From assembly GCA_009760855.2 (NCBI GenBank), contig WPIO01000180.1, forward strand, positions 1 to 64,000: a stretch of 64,000 nt of DNA, in the 5' to 3' direction. Both the position numbers and the translations under genes were made by a program. This DNA comes from Cristatella mucedo (lineage: Eukaryota > Bryozoa > Phylactolaemata > Cristatellidae). Shown in pieces: positions 1 through 10,560 of the stretch. Every line of letters begins with the position of its first letter. Position 1 is the first letter of the stretch. The notes beneath the pieces are model-generated. The model was not told the origin of the DNA, did not search any database, and was given only the letters and a program-made list of their open reading frames with translations.

Positions 1-278
1 GCATGTGTAGAGGCGCTGAAGAGGGAGTTAGTCGTAAAAGGCTTAAAGGGGAGTGTTTCAAGAAGTTCAGGTTCGCTTTGATGAAAGGGTAAGCCCCAGA
101 AGCTTCTGACTGGCTTGCATTCGGGAGAGGAGCTATAAAAGGGCTGCCACGCGGCTGTGCGATTCCACGCTCGGAGAGAAACAAAGTCTCCCAATAGGGT
201 ATACAAACAATTTAGAGACTTGAAGATTCCATATGATCAGGGCTCCTTCGATGTAATGTAAGGATTTCCGTCTGTTAA

Positions 279-402
279 ACTCCATAAAGCCATCAGACTA
301 CGGGGGGTTAAGCAGGAGAATTTTGTAAGCCCACGCAGTCTAAGTGGTTTCGGTAGGCCCTTCCCCCCCCCCCCCCCCCGGTAGCCAACAGACTTCATCT
401 TA
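279..402 (-). mobile_element. LINE-B 3' end fragment, split by poly(C)
   Basis: Read on the minus strand it gives the LINE-B 3' terminal segment (GATGAAGTCTGTTGGCTACC, then the AGCCGCTTAGGCTGTGAGTGGGC-like block and the AACTCTCCTGCGTAAC-like block). A run of 17 C interrupts it where other copies have a short TACGCATT stretch. Dead fragment. Confidence 0.75.
363..379. repeat. poly(C) tract, 17 nt
   Basis: Uninterrupted C17 inside the LINE-B fragment at 279-402. It replaces about 8 nt of element sequence, so it is an expansion or an assembly artefact within the repeat. Confidence 0.95.
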
Positions 403-559
403 CGAAACATTCAGACTCATCTTACGAAAATCTTGAGAAAGTACTTACTAGGCAAAATGTAAACATAGAATGCGAGAAAAATGTTCACGCCAAACATAAC
501 CATCGCCCAGACGGCCCATAGCTATATTGACATAAAATCACTAGAGATGTAACGATGTA

Positions 560-905
560 AGGTAAATTAACTGTTCAAATTCCTCCGCGTAAAAAACGTT
601 GGCGGAGGAAGCTTTAGCTCTGCAGGTCCTAGACTGTGGAACTCGCTTACACAAGTTCTACCGCAACGACAAATACTATCCTGCTGCCGACTGTGGTAAG
701 TCTTTTCAGCGGTCCTGAAGTGCTACTTCCATGCGACTACACCTCACTGCTATCCCTTACGCTGCTTGGTACAACTTTTTCTTGTTGCTGAGACGAAGGT
801 GTTGGATACCGTAATGCGTACGTAAAGCCGCTTAGGCTGTAAGGGCTATAAACAAAATCTCCTGGTAACCCACCTGGGCTTATGACTTGTGGAGTACAGA
901 TAAGC
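560..905 (+). mobile_element. LINE-B 3' part, 5'-truncated
   Basis: It shows the LINE-B C-terminal coding and 3' end series: TTTAGCTCTGCAGGTCCTAG, ACTGTGGAACTCGCTT, a CGACTGTGG block, GCCGCTTAGGCTGTAAG and CTTGTGGAGTACAGA. The same order occurs at 47.7-48.2 kb and 50.2-50.7 kb. The terminal (TTACA)n is worn. Frameshifted, not coding. Confidence 0.85.
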
Positions 906-961
906 CACGACATTTAAATACAATGTAGTGTTTCTCTGCCTTCAACTGCACAAAGCTACAA

Positions 962-1235
962 AGTAAGCGGGTGTTATGCCGGGAGAATTTGCATGAGCGC
1001 CTCAAAGCCTACGCGTCTTTCGGTATGCATCAGTGTCAACAGATTACCTCTCTCGCAATAAATAGAACCAAACGTAAGAAGCGTATATGAGTCAGCGAGA
1101 GAGTGGGAGGTAGGAGTAGCATAGGAGAAACACTAATGGCGGCTGTGAAAAGGCTGTGCCGTTGTCGATAGTAGGAGAGTAGGGGTCCGTGCCTGTGGAA
1201 TTGTGGCGACCTTAATCGCCAGTCGAGTTGCATGT
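962..1235 (-). mobile_element. LINE-B 3' fragment, degenerate
   Basis: On the minus strand the LINE-B 3' blocks recur (GTGTTATGCCGGGAGAA at the 3' side, then the AGCC..CTTTCGGTA block and the GAGTCAGCGAGAG block). It is heavily substituted. The 65-codon open stretch over it is only a remnant of element sequence. Confidence 0.7.
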
Positions 1236-2500
1236 TGATATCGATGACTTTCTGCTATACAAGCACAGTTTCATTGCAGTTGAGGTCCGAGACTTTAAAA
1301 AGATTCAAAGCGAGAGACTAGCAAAATGTCATGGGAGTCGGTTGAACGGTTGGTGGGATGCGGGCGGAGCGTGTGATGTATAACGGACCACGATCTTCAT
1401 GGGTATCGTTAGCGGGGCTCCTTTGACAGGGCTACTAGTCACTGTTTTGCTGAGTATTCTGCATCCACAGTGCATTAACAGCCAAACAGGATTTCAGGTT
1501 GCGAGGTCTCAGTTGGTCAGTGGGTGCTTCGAGGCATGAGCATATCGGGATTTGGGAGTTCATTCACGGACCCACCAAAAGGCTGCGACAAATTTGGATA
1601 CAGTACTTGACAGGGGTTACGCAATAAAGAGACAACATCCACGTGACACCACATGAAAGACAACTAGGGCACGCTTCAGAGAGACGCACATAAAATAAGG
1701 TTGATATTCATTGACTGGCACGAGAAAACTATGCCATCACACCACTATGTCACGTTTGAGGCCGTCTAACGGCCCTTTTAAAAAAGAAGGACTCGCAGAT
1801 GCAACAATACATGCTTCCATGACGATTAGCAATCTACGTTAACTGGTTCTAGGTCAGGTCTAAGCTAGGGATCCATTAGGTGGTAAGAAGATAATTGTCT
1901 AGCTTTTTCATTCCGAAAGAGGAACAATCCCATATCAGAGGCCATCCCAACGCTAATTACCCTAACCAACACATCCCCCCAATAGTAGGCACTATGGTTC
2001 CTTAGCCTCTGCAAGATTTTCTGTACCTCAATGTTCAAACATAAGGCCTGGCACTAGTGAACTCATCTTAAAGCATCCTTCACAGTAGGGGAAGATACTA
2101 GCACCTATACACACTGCATCCATCTGAGATGCATAGATATGCGTGCTGCTCGGCATAAAATACTGTAAAGTTGGCCGGCTGCACCAAAAACGTCAAGACT
2201 ATCAATAAATTACGCGCATTTATTCAGAGTACACCGCGATTAGGCTCCTAACCTAAGATAGTAAGGAGAAATTCATTCAAGGCCGAGGCTATATAGATCC
2301 CTACGTTCGAACGTTCAGTAGTAGTCGTAGTCTCGATAGTTGCAAGAAATAAAGCACCGGACATGTCATCAGAGCTCGCGGGACGCTCCCCGTTCGGGGA
2401 AAATTCTCTCTTCGCCCTTCCTTCCCTCAGCCATCGTCACTGATATTTGGGTGTATCTTATAGTTTTGAGATACTGTGCTGCAGATCTTCGTCCCGGCAT
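1236..2500. other. Unassigned intergenic sequence
   Basis: No credible exon, RNA gene or recognisable element. Short open frames here are at chance level. It lies downstream of the host gene's 3' end. Confidence 0.5.
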
Positions 2501-2508
2501 CTCTCGAA

Positions 2509-2707
2509 AAATGCTAACCACACTTGCTGCTGACCCTGTGCATGTCACTCCCTGACCATGCTATTCATGTTGTGTTCTCACGCACGATATTACTTTTCCA
2601 CATTCGATCGCGTTTTCCCTTGTATCAAATTGTAAAAGCGCCTAAAAGGAGGATTGATTTCTCTGAGGGCTCCCTATCAAGTGCAGTATTATTATTATCA
2701 TTATTAT
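2509..2707 (+). mobile_element. LINE-A 3' UTR, solo end
   Basis: It carries the LINE-A 3' UTR landmarks in order: CTGACCCTGTGCATGTCACT, a CATGCTATTCATGTTG block, the terminal hairpin (AAGCGCCTAAAAGG..CTGAGGGCTCC), TATCAAGTGCAGT, then an (ATT)n-like tail. No coding part remains, so it is a 5'-truncated insertion. Confidence 0.88.
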
Positions 2708-2719
2708 GCTGAAGTTAGG

Positions 2720-3440
2720 CCACTCATTAAGAAGGCACATCTTCCGCCAAGTCTCCTTACTGCAGCTCCTAGCAGATGCAAAGGATAAATGAATGGTAGA
2801 CCAGGCAGGGGCTCGTCTAACAGATCTAAACCTAACAAGTAATTTTTTGGCCACATCTGAGAGGTTAATTACTCATCAGAGTCAGCACTGCTGCCTGTAA
2901 AAAAACGACCCTACTAGGAAGCAGAGTCTTTCTGATTTTCTTTGTCCATTATTTTGGTGCAAGCATTTAATTGCATTGATGCCCGAATCATTCTTAAGAA
3001 AACTTTCAACTCGCTTGGGGGCACTATTTGCAGTGCATTGGAATGGTCTAAGGTCCTAACTCTGCCGGAGAATTTCAGTGCATTGATTCAACGGGGGAGC
3101 AGTTATTCAGCGAGCTTCTAAAAACTAGGAGGTACACCAGGAATCCGTGCTTGGGTCCGCTTGTTTCCAAAATTTGTGCTCTTCTTCAAAGCGATGTAAT
3201 CGTCAGTTACATTATAGGCTCTCGTACTTATGCATATGAACACACAGTTTTACCTGAGGTTTTGATTCCAGCATGCATCCAGCATGCGGAGTCGCTCAAA
3301 TTACCTTGTTGCTACCACATTGCTGATGTTCGCATTGGATGGCAGCCAACGGTCCCGAGTGACCTTTCACTAGACTACCACAGGCCACAGACTAGGTGAT
3401 CACATCAATGCTGACTCCTGCACTTGCGAAATCAAGTTGC
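2720..3440. other. Unassigned, no gene seen
   Basis: Between two LINE-A fragments. An 82-codon plus-strand frame at 3151-3399 has no recognisable domain and no splice context, so I do not call it. Confidence 0.4.
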
Positions 3441-3840
3441 AACTTCTGTAAATCCCCACTCGCAGGTCTTCATGCCCCTACAATATGTAGCTATCAATTG
3501 GTGCTAACCTCTGCAACTACTGCTTGTCTGTCGTGAACTTATCAATTGTCACATTACTACACTTCTCACTGACCTGCAATTTCCTTATAAAGTAGTTTAT
3601 AGAATTAAAGCTTCTGTCAACCAAATCTAGGTACCTTCTTATCCCATCTTTATCTTGCTCCGGCTTACCTTACCTGAATATTTACCAATCAGCTAAAGCT
3701 ATCGCACCAATCACCCTCCTGACTCAAGTCGCTTAGCTATGCCTCGAACCAACCTCAAATAATTTGGAGACAGTAGCTTCTGTTTGTATGCGCCCAAAGT
3801 CTGGAATTTACTCCCGATTGACGTCAAGAAACGTCTAGCT
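3440..3840 (+). mobile_element. LINE-A variant, C-terminal coding remnant
   Basis: Degenerate copy of the LINE-A C-terminal region. It has the CTTGTCTGTCGTGA block, a TGCCACATTACTCCACTTCT-like block, TGCCTCGAACCAACCTCAAA, then TTTGGAGACAGTAGCTTCT and GTCTGGAATTTACTCCCGA, equivalent to PRTNLKSFGDRAFSSYAPKAW in better copies. The CTATGCCTCGAACCAA version recurs at 10.3 kb, which marks a subfamily. Confidence 0.75.
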
Positions 3841-4056
3841 GGGATAGACTGAAGGGTGGCCGACTGATGCTACCTGGCAGTGAGAGGTGATGCATCGGAA
3901 GCCTAGCTGCTGCGACTTCGTGGAGCCCCCTCCTATCTGAGGATTCGGTTTGATTTGCCACGCGCTTAGCCGTCTTGTACAGTTACTGTGCACTTTAGGC
4001 CATGCACTTACTAGCTGCATATATCCGAGTTGGCACGCTTTGTTGGAAGATGAACT

Positions 4057-4062
4057 TTTATT
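4057..4062 (-). promoter_or_regulatory. Candidate polyadenylation signal AATAAA
   Basis: TTTATT on the plus strand is AATAAA on the minus strand, about 113 nt past the stop codon of the STRA6-like gene. Position and hexamer fit a poly(A) signal. The cleavage site is not shown by the sequence. Confidence 0.55.
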
Positions 4063-4174
4063 GACTGTCCATTTAGGTTCACAAATTTTGCGTCGTAGAC
4101 TGGCAATCATAATATGTATCTTAATATGATGGAAACGCTTTGTAATGCATCTCAAGGATTGATGAGGAGACATT

Positions 4175-4521
4175 TCAAAAAGTTGAGCCATGAACAAGAA
4201 TGTCGCTGAATGGCTGCAATGGCGGACTTTGCCACAGCATTCGTCGGTCATCGTCGAGTGTGAAGTGGTCATGAGAAGAGCTTTGGTCAGGACCCTCCAG
4301 TTCGCTAATGTATTCTACGGCGTGCGTATGCAGCTTGGAGGTTTTCATTCCTTCTTTCTTCTTTCTTTCGGCCACGACTATTCGGTGCAAATCCATGCCA
4401 TCAGTATCCTCCAGCTTGGTGTTGGTTTTACGATAGCGGATGACATCCGGGTTGTTGACAAGGGTATATGCCAATTGCCAGTTTCGTCTTGCTATCCTCG
4501 CCTTTCGATCGAGGACCGGAA
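4175..4521 (-). CDS. STRA6-like, terminal exon (C-terminal cytoplasmic tail)
   Basis: Last coding exon: 347 nt, 114 complete codons plus stop. The acceptor TTTCATATGCAG precedes TTCCGG. The exon takes one base from the exon ending at 4950 (C + TT = Leu), giving LPVLDRKARIARRNWQLAY. The segment NWQLAYTLVNNPDVIRYRKT matches the conserved end of vertebrate STRA6 (remembered as WGLAYTLLHNPTLQVFRKT), which fixes family and frame. After it comes a tail of about 80 residues that is longer than the vertebrate one: basic (VVAERKKKEG), then acidic and Ser/His-rich (GPDQSSSHDHFTLDDD), ending in GSTF. The tail has no membrane segment and should be cytosolic. An AATAAA follows at 4062-4057. The upstream in-frame Met at 4570 is intronic readthrough and not a start. 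Confidence 0.93.
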
Positions 4522-4949
4522 CTGCATATGAAATAGACGAGTATTTCTTAACAAACAGCTTGGGGGCCAAACTCTGCTTTTAAGTGTTGGTAATTACAGC
4601 ATAGCAATCCCAGTCTTAATCTATATAGCTTTTAGCTTGTACAAAAACCCATAGCCTCGTTTGAAATTGCGTATAATTAAGTAGTAAATCATATTCCTTT
4701 TTAGGCACAGCAACTATGCCAAGAAAAAACACGAGGAACAGAGAACTACAGAGTTCAAAATTTCAACGTTCTTTTAATAGTGAAATGTGACTTTTAAATG
4801 AGAATGCATTTAATGCTTGTACTTTTCGGAGTGCATTAAGTTAGAATCCGAGTACTTATCGTATATGCGACTCAGTTAAAGTTGATTGTTTGTAAGAATA
4901 AGACGGCACTTGATTTGACAGCCAAGACGTTGAACATAATAAGACTTAC

Positions 4950-5063
4950 GTCTTCTATTCCTTTGATCCGAAGCCCCGTCCCACAGAATTTTCAAAAATG
5001 TTCGTACCACTGGATGATCGTGTGCTCCTGTCACTGCAAGAACACTTAAATAGCACATGAAAC
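4950..5063 (-). CDS. STRA6-like, penultimate exon
   Basis: 114 nt between acceptor CCCGTTGCAG and donor GTAAGT. The first two bases complete the Gly begun in the exon at 12314 (G + GT). The peptide GFMCYLSVLAVTGAHDHPVV continues with RTFLKILWDGASDQRNRR. It aligns with the family segment remembered in human STRA6 as [25 protein letters not shown]; the His-Pro pair and the Gly-aromatic start are kept. In the solved zebrafish STRA6 this region is cytoplasmic and next to the calmodulin-binding part, but I cannot show calmodulin binding from sequence alone. It ends with one base of a split codon completed by the last exon. Confidence 0.93.
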
Positions 5064-5390
5064 CTGCAACGGGATAAAAATAAGTGTTTCAGAACATTCA
5101 GCATTCTATAGTACTGGCCTCTCTTTAGCTAACCGTGTTGCATCGGAACTGCCAGCAGCCTGGCTGGGAAAGCTGATGACTGCGAAGGTTGGTCGGTTTA
5201 AACGAGCCAGATTTTGAAAAAGCGAGATTGTTAGCAATTCCTGAGTTTACTATTGATTAGGAAAAGAATATTCCATAATTTAGGGCTTATGCATAATAAC
5301 GACTGATAGTTAAGTTTACCTAAGTAGCTGATTTAACAGCCTCATTTGCATAGTGGTTGAGGATATTTAAGAGCAATTACCGCCGCTTGC

Positions 5391-6730
5391 AGTTAATAAT
5401 AGTTACACGTTTGTTATAGCGTCCTCAGTAAACTCTTTCTAGAAATTTCGCATTTGCTGCAAAGGAAGCACAGTCAAATGGTAAGTGGTAGCATGTTTAC
5501 TGAAAACAAGTATACGCTGGTTAGAAGCGACATGCACAGGTCAACAAACGGTAAGCAAAGCTTAAGGAGACGGCTGATCGTTGACATAAGCATTTTTGGA
5601 TTATTCATCTGTAATTCAGCGATGCTTTTATGGAAACTAGAATGGCCTTTTCCAGGATCGACTGGTACGATCTCCAATAGTCCTCGTATGTCTGTCGATG
5701 GACGGTCAGTCCTGATCTTTAGTAAGCTTTTTCAAGCTTGCGCTTAGTAGACATAGCTAGTTTAATGTCTGTGGTAAACCACAGGCAGTCTGGGCGAGGG
5801 CGAGCAGTGCGTTTAATCAGAGGTGAAAACTCGTCGAGCATGTCAGCTAGTGTCATGTTGTAGCAATCTACAACGATGACAGGTCAGAAGGGGGATTGAA
5901 CTGCAGAGGCGAAGCAGATTTTCTCGCACAGACAGCATCAATGTCAAGGTCTTGAGGTTTCGCGGTTCACGGGTGATTTTGAGAGGAGAGATGAGAGGAG
6001 GGCACACATTGTAGACTGAATGAGATCTGCATGCTGTAAGATAAGCAGAATTTGGTAATAACTGGCGATGAAAAAGTGCAGTTTTATAAGAAAATGTGGT
6101 TAAGTGTGTGACCCCTGATGTGAGTAGGAACATGCACATGAGCCACAAGAGAAAATGAGTCAGTCAATGCACGAAATTCAGTGCTGAAGGCGTCAGATGA
6201 GTTATTAAAGTGAATGTTGAAATCACCCATAACGAGGAAGAATCGATTTGTTGCACACACAATAATCGAAATGAGATCGGAGAAGTCTGAGATAAAGGAG
6301 GACTTGGAACCTGGTGAGTGATAGACTACTGCCACCATCGGTAGCTTGTTGTCGGGTGAAATCAAGACAATAGATTTTAAAGGCTGCTTCGAGGGTACTA
6401 AAAATGGCTTGATGTCAAATTTTGAGCGCATGAAAATATCAACTCCACCTCAAGTTTTGATCGATTTTTAGGGGTGTGAAAGAACGAGAAACCAGTCACG
6501 GCACTCTCTAATTGTGTGGCAATTTGCTGGTTTTAACCAAGTTTCAGACAATGCTAGGAATACAAAACGAGCGGGTACTCGGCTCGCAGTTCGAACCAGA
6601 CGAGTGGCGAGCCGAACTATTAGGAGATTCGCCTGACCAGTGATGGCCCTGATTGTTGCTCCTGTGCTTTGGCATGGTAGGCTGAGCACGTGTTACTTGC
6701 TGGTTTTCGCATGCTCGTTTAAAGACGACG
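5391..6730 (-). mobile_element. LINE-A, internally deleted: 3' UTR joined to endonuclease region
   Basis: The left part (about 5391-5545) is LINE-A 3' UTR on the minus strand (GCGTCCTCAG hairpin remnant, GCATTTGCTGCAAAGGAAGC). At about 5545 it jumps straight to the N-terminal region seen intact at 26.7-27.7 kb. Motifs on the minus strand are SETWLKP near 6540, VYHSPGSKSSF near 6310, GDFNIHF near 6215 and GHTLNHIF near 6095, the APE-type endonuclease signature of CR1/L2 LINEs. The whole reverse transcriptase is absent. Frames are broken. Confidence 0.85.
6084..6431 (-). pseudogene. LINE-A endonuclease domain fragment
   Basis: A 115-codon open frame within the deleted LINE-A copy. It covers the central and C-terminal part of an APE-type endonuclease: VVYHSPGSKSSFISDFSDLI, then FLVMGDFNIHF (catalytic Asp/Asn motif), then HIRGHTLNHIF (the usual GHTLD motif with Asp replaced by Asn). 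The first catalytic Glu lies in the neighbouring frame (SETWLKP, about 6540). Not functional as it stands. Confidence 0.8.
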
Positions 6731-6734
6731 CCTC

Positions 6735-7690
6735 GCTAGTCGTCGCCGCCAGGTTATTCATTCTTTGGCAGCGAGGTATACAGCTCTTGGATTTAGATTT
6801 TTTTTACTTAGGGTAATATGCAAGCAACCAAGAAAATTTATAATTGTCCTTATTATTATCATTGATGCAATATGAGCTGTGTTAGAGTGTCACTCGCTAT
6901 CTTTCCCCATCGTTTTTGGGGATGCAAAATACCAGAAGAAGTCAAGTCGAGCGATGTGACGTATGCAAGTTAGAAGGTGCCATACATGAGAGAAATAGCA
7001 AATAGAGCTGAACCAATGTAATAAGATGAATAAGATAGAGTTGAACGTGATATGTGATACATTAAAAAATTATAACTTTAATCCTCTGCTTTTAGGACCC
7101 AGGAGAGCTCAATCTCTTTCAAGGCACTAGGATGTGCTGATTAGAAAAAACCGTTAAGATATTTCGATGATGGACGAGGAGAAATTTAAAGTCCAGGGAT
7201 GCTGTGGCTGCGGTTATCGCGAGAGCTTCAAAGTATTGGGGAGCTTGCTAAGTGTAGGCTAGGCTCTCTAAGGACTTGAGGTAGGATAGAGATACAACTT
7301 TCGACGACTTGCATCAGACGAGCTATTAGTACTAAGTCTGAGGATTTCAAAGTGGCAATCGCTAGAATGATAACTGACATTAGCCTGTGACATCCTGATG
7401 TGACCCTAGAAGGTAATGTTTCATGGGGAGCCGGTAATGGTCAGATAGAAGTGGCTTTATGCAGAGGAGTAGCGTCTTTTACGACAGGCGTGACTGGCTG
7501 CCGAGTTTGCATCATCTCCATGCTCCACTGAAAAGGTCAAAGGAAAAGCAGATAAAACCGCCGGATATGACAGTGAAAAACCGCGAATTTTGTAAGGCAG
7601 CACGTCATGTACGCACTGCACAGCACAGGCAGAAGCGCTCGGGTGAACTTATTGCAACTCTTATGAAAAATACTAGTGGGTGTAAAATCC
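6735..7690. other. Intronic, no gene recognised
   Basis: Lies in the intron between the exons at 12314 and 5063. I see no splice-bounded coding segment and no clear element border. Confidence 0.4.
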
Positions 7691-7691
7691 T

Positions 7692-7850
7692 CATCTGTAT
7701 AGCGGCAGACACGTTTGAAGGGCTATCACCACCGTTTGCAGCTGGCAACAAAGAATCACCCACTGCAGGATTCAAACCCACAAACTCGGTCGTGAGGAGC
7801 AAGCATTTTACCTCTAGGGCTATCACGGCTCAACCCAACCATGTTCCGTT
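7692..7850 (-). mobile_element. SINE-2 copy
   Basis: On the minus strand it has a tRNA-like head ending in a B-box-like GTGGGTTTGAATCCTGCAG, followed by the family body GTGGGTGATTCTTTG and AACGGTGGTGATAGCC, then CTGCCGCTATACA. The same order occurs at 23.8 kb and 63.9 kb. The head is decayed, so it is not a tRNA gene. Longer open frames across it are accidental. Confidence 0.78.
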
Positions 7851-8248
7851 CGAGGCCTATAGCCGTCGGGTAAGGCACTAGCATTAGAATAACTACATTA
7901 GTACACACTATTGACTTGTACATCGTATATTTTTCTCGGGTTCCTGCAGCTCCGAGCTGCCCAACGGCATTTTCTTGCAGAGAAACTTTGACGACAGTGG
8001 CGGAGCGAGATGGGCAGGCGGCATTAATCCTTATATCGGGATGGAGCAACAAATTGGACCATCCCTATTCCTATGCTCACCTACCATTACCAATTTCGAA
8101 TAGCCGGTAGATGGGCAATATCCGATATCGTGACGGACAAGTACAGCAGTTGCGCACTGTGATTTTTAAATATGCGTGGGTCTTGACTCTTCATTGAAAA
8201 TCTTGTGGGGGTGGTCTTGCTCTGCACTCAAGAATCTTGCAAGTATTG
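7850..8248. other. Intronic, nothing recognised
   Basis: No exon-like or element-like block up to the TTTAGGG tract. Confidence 0.4.
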
Positions 8249-8283
8249 TTTAGGGTTTAGGGTTTAGGGTTTAGGGTTTAGGT
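8249..8283 (+). repeat. Telomere-like (TTTAGGG)n tract
   Basis: Four perfect TTTAGGG heptamers (8249-8276) and a partial fifth. This is the plant/protist-type telomere unit and not the TTAGGG of most animals. It stops where LINE-A sequence starts, at about 8287. Confidence 0.95.
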
Positions 8284-8347
8284 TTATTTTCAGCTTCATA
8301 ACATTGCTAAAAGTCGGGCCTGTTTAGATAAAGATACCACGTCCAAG

Positions 8348-8836
8348 TTGGTCCATGCATTCGTGACATCTCGTCTCGACTTCTGCAACTCACTGCTTAC
8401 TGGCCTACCAGCATGTGCGATCAGGCGATTGCAGCTGGTGCAAAACTCTGCAGCTAGGCTTGTCTGTCGTGAGCGTCGCAGTTGCCACATTACTCCACTT
8501 CTCGCCGACCTGCACTGGTTACCAGTCAAGCAACGGATTGACTTCAAGGTTTTGTCGCTCACTTTTAGATCTCTTCATTCTATGGCTCCAGCCTATCTTT
8601 CAGATATACTACTACCCCATCAGGCAAAGCATCGTACCACTCGCTTTTCGGAATCCAACAGTCTAGAAATACCTCGTACAAACCTTAAATCCTTTGGAGA
8701 CCGTGCATTTAGCTCGTATGCTCCCACAGCCTGGAACTCCCTCCCGACCTGCATCAGAACATCCCCTGACCTGACCACATTTAAAAGAAACTTAAAAACA
8801 TACCTATTTAGGACAGCATTTAGTGGGTCCTTGTGA
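8348..8836 (+). pseudogene. LINE-A C-terminal ORF fragment, open
   Basis: 162 open codons ending in the element's natural stop after FRTAFSGSL. This is the conserved region downstream of the reverse transcriptase in CR1/L2-like elements: FVTSRLDFCNSLLTGLP, LQLVQNSAARLV, ITPLLADLHWLPV, IDFKVLSLTFRSLH, APAYLSD, WNSLP. No catalytic motif lies in this part. It is one of the least damaged copies, but without RT or endonuclease it cannot act on its own. Confidence 0.88.
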
Positions 8837-9001
8837 TTCGTCCTCGATGTGCTTATGCGTGCTGACACTGTTCATGCTGCCACTAACCACATTTGCATGC
8901 TGACCCAGTGCATGTAACCCCTAACCATGTTATTCATTTTGTTTGTTTTTCAAGCATGATTTTACTTACTATTCTATTGCGTATCACTTTGCAGCAAATG
9001 T

Positions 9002-9041
9002 AAAGCGCCTAGAAAGAGATTAAGTTCTCTGAGGGCGCTTT
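9002..9041 (+). repeat. LINE-A 3' terminal hairpin (reference copy)
   Basis: Outer stem aaagcgcc (9002-9009) pairs with ggcgcttt (9034-9041). Inner stem agaga (9015-9019) pairs with tctct (9026-9030). It is followed by ATCAAGTGCA and (ATT)n. It recurs in every LINE-A end in the window and, shortened, in SINE-1. In known LINE/SINE pairs such 3' hairpins are bound by the RT. Confidence 0.88.
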
Positions 9042-9070
9042 ATCAAGTGCAATATTATTATTATTATTGT

Positions 9071-10260
9071 CACTCAACTGGGAAAATCCTGGCTCCATCT
9101 AGAGTCACAATACAAAAACCCATTTATCTCGGTAACTCGATCGGAAATAGCCCCACCTGCAAAATGTTCGTTGCTTCTTAAATGAGCTACGTAAGGGGAT
9201 TTAAATGAATCTTGTTTTCCGGTGATTTATATATGGGAGTAGTCAATTATCAGAGTACAGCATTGTGAGAAGCTGTCAGCTTCCTTGCAACATTTCAATG
9301 CTTCTGAGTCCGAAGTGAATCGCAACTGAGGATTCTGAATCGACAACAAATTATTATAGCCGCATCTTTTTGTTACCTTCAAGACACTGCTTATGACTAA
9401 ATTTTTTAGCATATGTTTACTAATGATTCTGAAAGTTAAAAGTGTACACCTGCAATGATTTTACTGTGAATACTAGGACAATGAGTTTAGTTAGTGTGGG
9501 CATGAAGTCAGTCTCACCCACTCACCAGCCTAAATCACCGGCTCTATCCACATGGAATGTTATCGCGAAAATAAGTCATTTTAGAAATTAGGGTGTACCA
9601 AGATACTGTGGTTCCTAAGGAAATAATAATATAACCTATAAATCAAATAGGCATTATAAAGGAAAAAGGAATATTCAAGTCTATCGTAACGTGCTGCTCT
9701 AAGTATTGCCACTTTCAGCACGTTCGAGTTTTAGCAGCCTAGGAAACTACAATATATGGGCCATAGAGCTTAAAAATTGTGTTCAATCACCGTCTAACGA
9801 CATGAACTGTTTTCAATTATAAAGGCTAGCGTTTCTGGAGGATGGACGACTTAAGAAACGTAAATCAGAAAGGTGAGAAACTATATGGGGCCTGGATAGG
9901 GAAAGGGGCTAGCGGGCGTATGCGGACTGCAGATTGAGGAAGGACGGCTTGAGCACAGTATTTTGAAGAGACTAGTAGCTCTCCAAGGGGAGCGGAAGGA
10001 GGGGTTTGGATGCACATTCAGGCTTATAGTTTGGGGGCGTGGTGGGAGTTTGAGCAATGCGCCAGGTCTTGCTCTTTATTTATGTCTTTTCTCAAGTTTT
10101 CCCTATTACTATAAGCTGAAATAGTCAATTAACAAGAAAATTATTCAATATATTTTACAGAAATGCTTTGAATTCAAAATCTTGTTACTTGTATGTCCCC
10201 TGATCTCTTGCACTAGCCTAGCAGTCAGAACTATCACAATCGGGCGAGGCGTCATATTAG
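9071..10260. other. Intronic, no gene recognised
   Basis: AT-rich intron. No splice-bounded coding block and no recognisable LINE or SINE. Confidence 0.4.
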
Positions 10261-10264
10261 TTGC

Positions 10265-10560
10265 TCTTCTTATTAAACTTGTTTAGCTATGCCTCGAACC
10301 AAATTCAAATCCTTTGGAGAAAATACCTTCTATTCGTATGGTTGAAAAGCGCGGAAGTCACTCCCAACAGACTTCTCGACACCCCCTGAATCACCCGTGT
10401 AAATTGTCTTCTATGTGCATCTATGTGCTGGGGCTAGGCATATGCTACCACTCACAGTATTGACAGGCTTCATGTACAGCGTATCTAAAGTGCCCTGAAA
10501 GAGATTAAGCCGACGTCTTCCTTCCCGACGTGCTATGCATATTTCACATTATATTATGCA
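10265..10560 (+). mobile_element. LINE-A variant 3' remnant
   Basis: CTATGCCTCGAACCAAATTC, TCCTTTGGAGAAAATACC, GCGGAAGTCACTCCCAACAG and a decayed terminal AAGAGATTAAG..GTGCTATGCA match the variant copies at 3.4 and 18.3 kb. Confidence 0.7.

Larger units (their letters stand above)
8287..9070 (+). mobile_element. LINE-A, 5'-truncated, well preserved 3' third
   Basis: It starts within the post-RT coding region (CAGCTTCATAACATTGCTAA) directly after the telomere-like tract. It runs through the C-terminal ORF and the whole 3' UTR, then the hairpin at 9002-9041 and (ATT)n at about 9053-9068. Orientation is antisense to the host gene. Confidence 0.93.

Noticed and set aside
7459-7881. 140-codon plus-strand frame
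   Set aside because: Its second half is antisense SINE-2 sequence (CACCCACTGCAGGATTCAAA), so the frame is accidental.
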